A stretch of 64,000 nt of DNA, taken from Ligula intestinalis. Taxonomy: Eukaryota; Platyhelminthes; Cestoda; Diphyllobothriidea; Diphyllobothriidae. The position numbers were made by a program, and so were the translations under genes. The notes under the pieces are model-generated. The model was not told the origin of the DNA, did no database searches, and saw only the letters and a list, made by a program, of their open reading frames with translations. The stretch is from contig JAYGXS010000008.1 of NCBI GenBank assembly GCA_036362985.1, positions 7,775,021 to 7,839,020 on the forward strand, in the 5' to 3' direction. Position 1 is the stretch's first letter; each line of letters opens with the position of its first letter. Positions 58,986-64,000 of this stretch are shown here, piece after piece.

Positions 58986-60254
58986 TTAGTTAATCCAGTG
59001 CATCTACCACGCGACCCGTTTAGGGGAGGAAAGCGTCCACGCTTGCCAAACTGTCCCTATATGCCCCGACCACTTCTACCACCTAATCGTACGAAGGACC
59101 AGAGCAGAATCATGTAAACTGAAACAAAATCGCAATTCACCTAGCAGCCGGCATCTGGCCAGCAATAGGAAGAAAACCGCCTGCTTGAATTAATAAAGCA
59201 CATCACGGCAGGTAGTTTCCAAATGTTTAGGCAGGGGGGGGGGGTGGGATGATAGGAAAAACGACCAGCTTGCAGTCGCACCAGACAGACAGATTAGAGC
59301 AGAATGTAAGGGCGGTACAGCTAGCTGTTGAAAGTAAATATCTAGGCGAGAGAACAGAAGAAAAACGAAAATGCGCATGTGTAGGCAGAGAAATTAGGGC
59401 GTTGCAGCAAAAGTGGAGACTCGCAATTTACCGATTCGGAAAGTATCTAAAAGCAGTAATTTTAAGATGTTGAAAACGCTGAAACTGTCCAAACAAATTG
59501 TTGATGGCGATTCAACACCGCATCGGGCTCTAGCCTTAAAGTCAGAATACTGTCTGTCAACAACAGAGAGCTCAAAATATGTTAAAATAATTGCGCGAAA
59601 AAAAAAGAGTAGGCATGCGTGGCCTTTGCACACGATAATTGATGGACGATAGTACCCCTGAAGGTTCTGGATGTCTTACGAAGTTTGCTTATGGAGGAAA
59701 TACGAATGGAGGCGACAAGCAGTCTCGTCTACGAATATTTCAGGTAAAGATCGAGCCACTCAGAGAAAATTGATTTCGACTGACAAGCTTCCGCTCACTT
59801 AGCGACATGTCAATGCGCGCGTGGGTGATTACGTCCGCCGTTGAATCATGTTCGCTGTGCGTGGGTCCTCGGTCGTCCTCGTTTCGCAAGACGAGCGTTT
59901 CACACGACGAGATCGGTGTTGGACCGGATTAAACTCTTTAACCGAGTTTCCACTGTAGTCAAAGACTACCAAGTACAATTGGCAGTTCCCAAAACAGACC
60001 AGTCTGTACGCACGGGTGCCATGAGTCCAGTGCTGTTGCCCCCTAATCTGCAGCTCTCCGTCATGACACAGAGGTGGTTTTTGGACTTTCAGTATTTGGT
60101 CCTCGTTGACGAACAAGAGTGATTGAGTCCTTCAAACCTCTCGCAGGAGGGGGAGCGGAGCAATTCACGGCATCGTTGGCATGAGCATGACCCTTTTTGT
60201 AGATAAGAAACTGCCCAAAAGAATGCTCCGCTTGAAAATGCATAAAATCAACTG

Positions 60255-60960
60255 ACAAATTCGCCTTGCGAAGGAAGCGCTCTCATTACTTTTGCACCAT
60301 TCCAAGAGCATACACAATGACCCAAGGTGTGAACCGCGAAGACCAGACTGCTCATACTTGTACTTGATACGGCTGCGAGCATGCCTGATCTTCGCGGTCT
60401 CGAAGATGCGAAGGATTGCAACACTCCACGTGCGAAGACTCGGGGCAGGAGATCCGGACAGTTCGACTCATTCGCTTCGCCAAAAAAACGGAGATCGAAC
60501 ACCGAAGGCCTAATAACTTAGACTGTGTCAAGCCAGGTTTTGAGTTAAGATCGTCCAGGCGGGTAAATGTACCTGATCGAGGGCAATAATATTAAGCTCG
60601 TGAGGTGGACAACGAACAAGGTACTCAAACCATATTAGTCGTCTTCCATGGATGGCCTGGGATATTCACAGCCACCGTGGAATACCTTCTTTTGAGATTA
60701 AGTCAGTGTATTTCACTTGCATTTGTGTTCAAATATCTGGATTTCTACCTCATCCACACTCAAAACCACAGAAAATGACAGACCAGATGGATGCACAGTA
60801 CACACGGATCTTCGTGGCGATAGAGATATCGCGTTACATCCAGACGCATTTTCGAGGGATTGAGACAACCCAGCGAACAGCATCGAGTTGGGAGAAAATT
60901 CCGCCCTTACCTCATACGTGAATGCTAACACGTAAACCCCGTTATCTCCATGCATTTTGG
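60255..60960 (-). pseudogene. RTE/CR1-like LINE C-terminal fragment
   Basis: On the minus strand NAISLSPRRSVCTVHPSGLS and VLSVDEVEIQIFEHKC are frameshifted versions of the same LINE's C-terminus. Downstream, GATCAGGCATGCTCGCAGCC and GTATCAAGTACAAGTATGAG are its 3' tail, also seen near 52040. Confidence 0.58.
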
Positions 60961-61094
60961 TACAGCCTTGTTTATGGACACTGTGGAAGTTGTCCGCAAA
61001 TATGCTAATCAAATCCAAGCGCGAAGTATCACCAAAAACGACAGAAGAACTACTGGTATGCGCGCGGTAAACGTCGGCAAACGGGAAGGAATTA

Positions 61095-61312
61095 TACTAC
61101 TACTATTGCTATTATTATTAATACTACTGTTGCTACTACTACTAGCACTAATGTTACTCTTACTAATAATGCTATTACTACTACTATTAATGCTACTCCT
61201 ACCGCTAACACTATTACTACTACTACCAGTACTACTTCTACTGCTAGTAATGCTATTACTATTACTACTGCTACTCACACTACTAATGCTACTACTACTA
61301 GTACTACTTACC
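61095..61312. repeat. Imperfect trinucleotide array (CTA/TTA type)
   Basis: About 215 bp of ACTACTATT-type words in the intron, close to the donor of the second Ig exon (61405). Confidence 0.8.
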
Positions 61313-61405
61313 TCGATGGTGTGGGTTGCCAGTGATGACACTGGTTGCAGGGACGGAACGGTGCAGGGTTCGACAGAATTTGGAAACGGTAAGTGGTAAG
61401 CTTAC

Positions 61406-61822
61406 CTGCAACAACAAACCGCGCGGTCGCAATGGTTTTGTTGGCACCAAGAAAGTCTGGTGCCTGAGGGAGAGCATTACCCGCAGTGCAGACCAACAGT
61501 AGCTCCACCCCCGGCGTGGCATTATAGGCCAAGGTCAGATGTGCTCCCCTAATTGAGTACTCGTCAGGACGCAGGCCGATGCGAGTAGTGGAGGAGATGG
61601 CGGAGTCATCAAGGAGGAACTCGGTGGGTGGCATGGGTGAGGTCGTGATCAGGTACTGACTCGGATCCACGATGGGCTCCGTATTATACTGACGCAGGGG
61701 TTGCTTCAAGAAGAGTGAGATGGAAGGACTGGGATAGCCGTCGGCGTAGCAGGACATGGAGGAACCGGCATACATTATCCCGTCCTTCGGCAGAGGCAGA
61801 AGGTAAGCCAGTGTTGTTTGGT
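61406..61822 (-). CDS. IgSF receptor, exon with membrane-proximal C2-like Ig domain
   Basis: The exon is 417 nt. It starts after a pyrimidine-rich acceptor (TTTTTTCTCCAACCACAG) and ends at a GCAG|GTAAGC donor. Its first two bases complete the split codon of the upstream exon (giving Tyr161), and it leaves one base for the next exon, so phase is kept on both sides. It encodes residues 161-300. Cysteine 185 (in SMSCYADG) and cysteine 272 (in LLVCTAGN) are the expected Ig disulfide pair, and the C-T-A-G-N string is typical of C2/I-type Ig domains. N-glycosylation sequons are NKT at 288-290 and a poorer NATP at 261. The domain ends directly against the transmembrane exon with no fibronectin or stalk domain. 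An imperfect CTA/TTA trinucleotide array lies about 100 bp inside the downstream intron. Recognition as an Ig domain is secure; the subfamily is not. Confidence 0.88.
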
Positions 61823-62669
61823 CTGTGGTTGGAGAAAAAATAGGCTGGAGTAGAAAAAGCATCAATCAGTGCAATCAGTGACACACGAGCGTAGAAGCAA
61901 TTGCCTGCAGTCACGCGCAAAGGAAGGAACACGGCAGTCTCGGTTTAAAAAGCATTAAATAAGAAGGTTTGCCGACAAGGATAAGAGGAAGCGGGCGAGC
62001 CATTTCCGCCTTATTTATCGTCGTTTTCAGCCAGCCATACCCACACTGTCGGTCGAGAGGACGATATTAATTAATACTCCTCCCACGTGACACTGAATAC
62101 TCCCGACCTCAGCCCACACAACTCAAGTCTTTGGTCTTGCACAGCTGGGACGGGGAGATAACGTTATCTGAAAGTGGCAGCTGAGGCGGAATTGGCCAGT
62201 TCGAGTAGCTCTGCCCTTGGGAATAAAACTGGCTGAGAATAAAAATCAATATCCGACAAGTTTCGACGGTTTTCCACGACAAACGTGGCGACATGCGCGC
62301 GTGAATTATTTTTAAGTGACAGTAGTGGACTTACGAAGCAGCTACCGCGCTCTCTCTCTCCCCTTCTCCCATTCTCGCTTCGCACACTCACCAATACCTA
62401 CTGTCAAGATAGACTCAAGAAGACCGGAGGCGGGATGCTGCGACACAGATGATCCACACATAATGCTATAGTCTGTCGTGCCCTGATCGGACAGGGCGCT
62501 GGCGCGGCGTGAACCCGCAACCACGCGTACCATCAAGTTCCCTGGCTAACAACAAGCACACCTTCCCAGAGTTTTAAAACAATAGCAGAAGGATTTAAGC
62601 CGTGAGACGGATCCCAGCTCGCATCGAACAGGAACAAGGCACGCGATGGGCTTCTGGTAGTCCCCTACG

Positions 62670-62850
62670 CTCTCGTCAGCTCAGATGCGGCCAGCTGGCT
62701 TGCGGTTGTGTGCTCGTCTGACAGTCAAATTTCTATACTCCCTTCTGTACATAATAAACTGTTCCTACCAATCTGGCCTTCTATTTGTTTATCTTCTCCT
62801 AAGGAACTGGGCCTGAAGACCGCAGTTGCTAGGGTAGTGGCAGTTCTCAC
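62670..62850 (+). repeat. Dispersed repeat family A copy
   Basis: CATAATAAACTGTTCCTACC, AATCTGGCCTTC and CTAAGGAACTGGGCCTGAAG, followed by CCGCAGTTGCTAGGGTAG. It lies in the intron between the two Ig exons. Confidence 0.5.
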
Positions 62851-63141
62851 AGCCTGGGCTTCCATGTCACACACATCCCCATCATGCACTACCTGGTCAC
62901 AGCCTACACTTGACCAGAAGGTTGGGGTGTTGAAAGATCAGATAGTGATTCACGTACCGGGGAGAGGGAGGAGGTGCCGCATCAGTGGATCTCCCTTTCA
63001 CTGAATTTCCACTAGGATTAATTTTATAGGTTATTGCTGTCTTAGGGTGGGCACCGCTGCAGAATTCCTCGGCTCACTGACTCGCATCAATATTCGAACG
63101 AGTGGAAATTCCATCCTATCATGCATTACCCATTTGTGCTA

Positions 63142-63190
63142 ATGTCTCTGATGGTGAATCCGCGACGAATGCCGAAACGTCAGGCGAGCA
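63142..63190 (+). ncRNA. Hammerhead ribozyme-like relic, core mutated
   Basis: Related to the 45.5-kb motif, but the core reads CTGATGG (63148-63154) instead of CTGATGA. The GAAACGTC part (63174-63181) is intact. The polyadenylation-like hexamer is changed to AGCAAA. It lies in the intron just 3' of the first Ig exon on the opposite strand. Confidence 0.45.
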
Positions 63191-63313
63191 AAGGTATTGT
63201 CCCAGCGATCGATTCGAACCTTCTTCACAAGGAGTATGTAAGGCGCGGGCCCCAACTGGATCGAACAGCAGGGGTTAGCAGGCTGGGTGGGTGGACGGAG
63301 CCACGAGACTTAC

Positions 63314-63794
63314 AGTAAACTGTGAGGCGAATCTGCTCTTCCTTGCCCTGCAGACGACAAAAGACGATACAGTCGTGAGCTCTGGAATCGATGGGTACTG
63401 AGGCGGACAGAACGAGGTTGTCCTGGCTGTTGGAGATGCGACTCTCATCGAGGATGCCCTTGGCGTACTCCACAGCCAGGCGATCGCCCAGCTCCTCGTC
63501 GGTCGGCGGACTGGGAAATTTGTAGAAACGATAGTGCACACTGTAGGGGTAGCCGAGTTTCGCCTTCAGTCTGCGCTCGTGTTCTACAGCAGCACGTGGA
63601 GGCGGTGGACAGGAGATGGAGAAGCTGATGGGGGAGGGCGGCAGGGCGCCATCTGTGCGACACTCAAACTTGGCCAGAGAACCGTCCAGGAAAGTGGGCG
63701 GACTGAGATTGAGTTCGGGTGGTGCAAAGCGCACATAGTCCGGTTCCCGGTCAACCGTCAAGGTCATATTTAGGTATTTCGGTTGGCGTGTAAG
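63314..63794 (-). CDS. IgSF receptor, exon with membrane-distal Ig-like domain (partial gene; N-terminus outside window)
   Basis: This is the first exon in the window of a minus-strand immunoglobulin-superfamily membrane protein. It is 481 nt long. On the minus strand a pyrimidine-rich tract ending in CAG precedes it at 63795, and a strong ACT|GTAAGT donor ends it at 63314/63313, leaving a one-base split codon. It encodes residues 1-160 of the visible protein. An Ig-like fold is suggested by the cysteine in FEC (residue 45) and the cysteine in VFC (146), about 100 residues apart, followed by a closing strand (RLTVY). The loop between them is long and basic and contains extra cysteines (62, 142). 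There is one N-glycosylation sequon, NMT at 9-11. There is no signal peptide, so more exons must lie above 64000. The extracellular placement follows from the downstream transmembrane exon. I do not recognise the ortholog; Kirrel/nectin-like adhesion receptors are possible relatives. Confidence 0.82.
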
Positions 63795-63933
63795 CTGGAT
63801 GAGGGGGAGGAAATAATGAAATGAAGATGATTCTGTTGCGAAGGCGCATCGACAATAAATTGTTCTTGAAAAATCCCGCGGGATGTGGGAATATGGGGGC
63901 GGGAGGGGGAGGGTATGAAGAGTTCATTCTAAG

Positions 63934-63936
63934 AGG

Positions 63937-64000
<64 letters not shown>
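63934..64000. repeat. (GA)n microsatellite running off the window
   Basis: Nearly uninterrupted GA dinucleotides to the last base; on the minus strand it lies upstream of the first Ig exon's acceptor. Confidence 0.95.

Noticed and set aside
60950..61399. 149-residue Leu-rich and 110-residue Ser-rich ORFs
   Set aside because: Generated by the CTA/TTA trinucleotide array in the intron.

Overview
The window reads as intron-rich, repeat-laden metazoan DNA. Its retroelements (Penelope-like elements, a Jockey-type LINE with a partner SINE, an RTE/CR1-type LINE, and a Tc1/mariner-superfamily transposon) resemble those I associate with flatworms, and a tapeworm, perhaps a diphyllobothriidean, is my best guess. 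That species assignment is inference from memory of such elements. No bacterial-style operons, rRNA genes or convincing intact tRNA genes are visible. Almost every open reading frame on both strands is a chance ORF in repeats or microsatellites.

One host gene can be supported. It lies on the minus strand and spans essentially the whole window. Five exons join in perfect phase: 63794-63314 (one Ig-like domain), 61822-61406 (a second, C2-like Ig domain), 56744-56558 (transmembrane helix plus basic stop-transfer), 53100-53079 (a 22-nt microexon) and 12402-11842 (cytoplasmic tail to the TGA stop). Together they give 1668 nt, 555 residues plus stop, with canonical GT-AG introns of about 1.5, 4.7, 3.5 and 40.7 kb. 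The N-terminus lies beyond position 64000. The tail carries two ITIM-like tyrosine motifs, other tyrosine motifs, a proline-rich stretch, a six-glutamine run and a C-terminal class I PDZ ligand (STFV), so it looks like a signalling cell-adhesion receptor.

The introns are filled with mobile DNA. An almost intact Tc1/mariner-superfamily element (8957-10493) has TA target sites, matching inverted ends and an uninterrupted 376-residue DD37D transposase. A 911-bp foldback element (53615-54525) also has TA target sites. A small inverted-repeat element lies at 24196-24513. Penelope-like fragments with reverse transcriptase and/or GIY-YIG remnants lie near 5.9-6.8, 7.7-8.2, 25.7-25.9, 29.8-31.1 and 45.0-45.6 kb. 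Hammerhead-ribozyme motifs are scattered through the window, two of them with nearly complete folds (45536-45577 plus strand; 39426-39466 minus strand). RTE-like LINE 3' pieces lie near 40.0, 52.0, 57.2, 58.7 and 60.6 kb.

A roughly 235-bp SINE shares its 3' tail with the Jockey-type LINE. Two copies have clear target-site duplications: one is nested in a LINE that itself has a 13-bp duplication, the other sits in only one copy of a 1.1-kb tandem duplication (42.5-44.9 kb). Several further dispersed and tandem repeat families, two long trinucleotide arrays and many poly-G/poly-C runs make up much of the rest. Stretches with nothing recognisable are noted as such.
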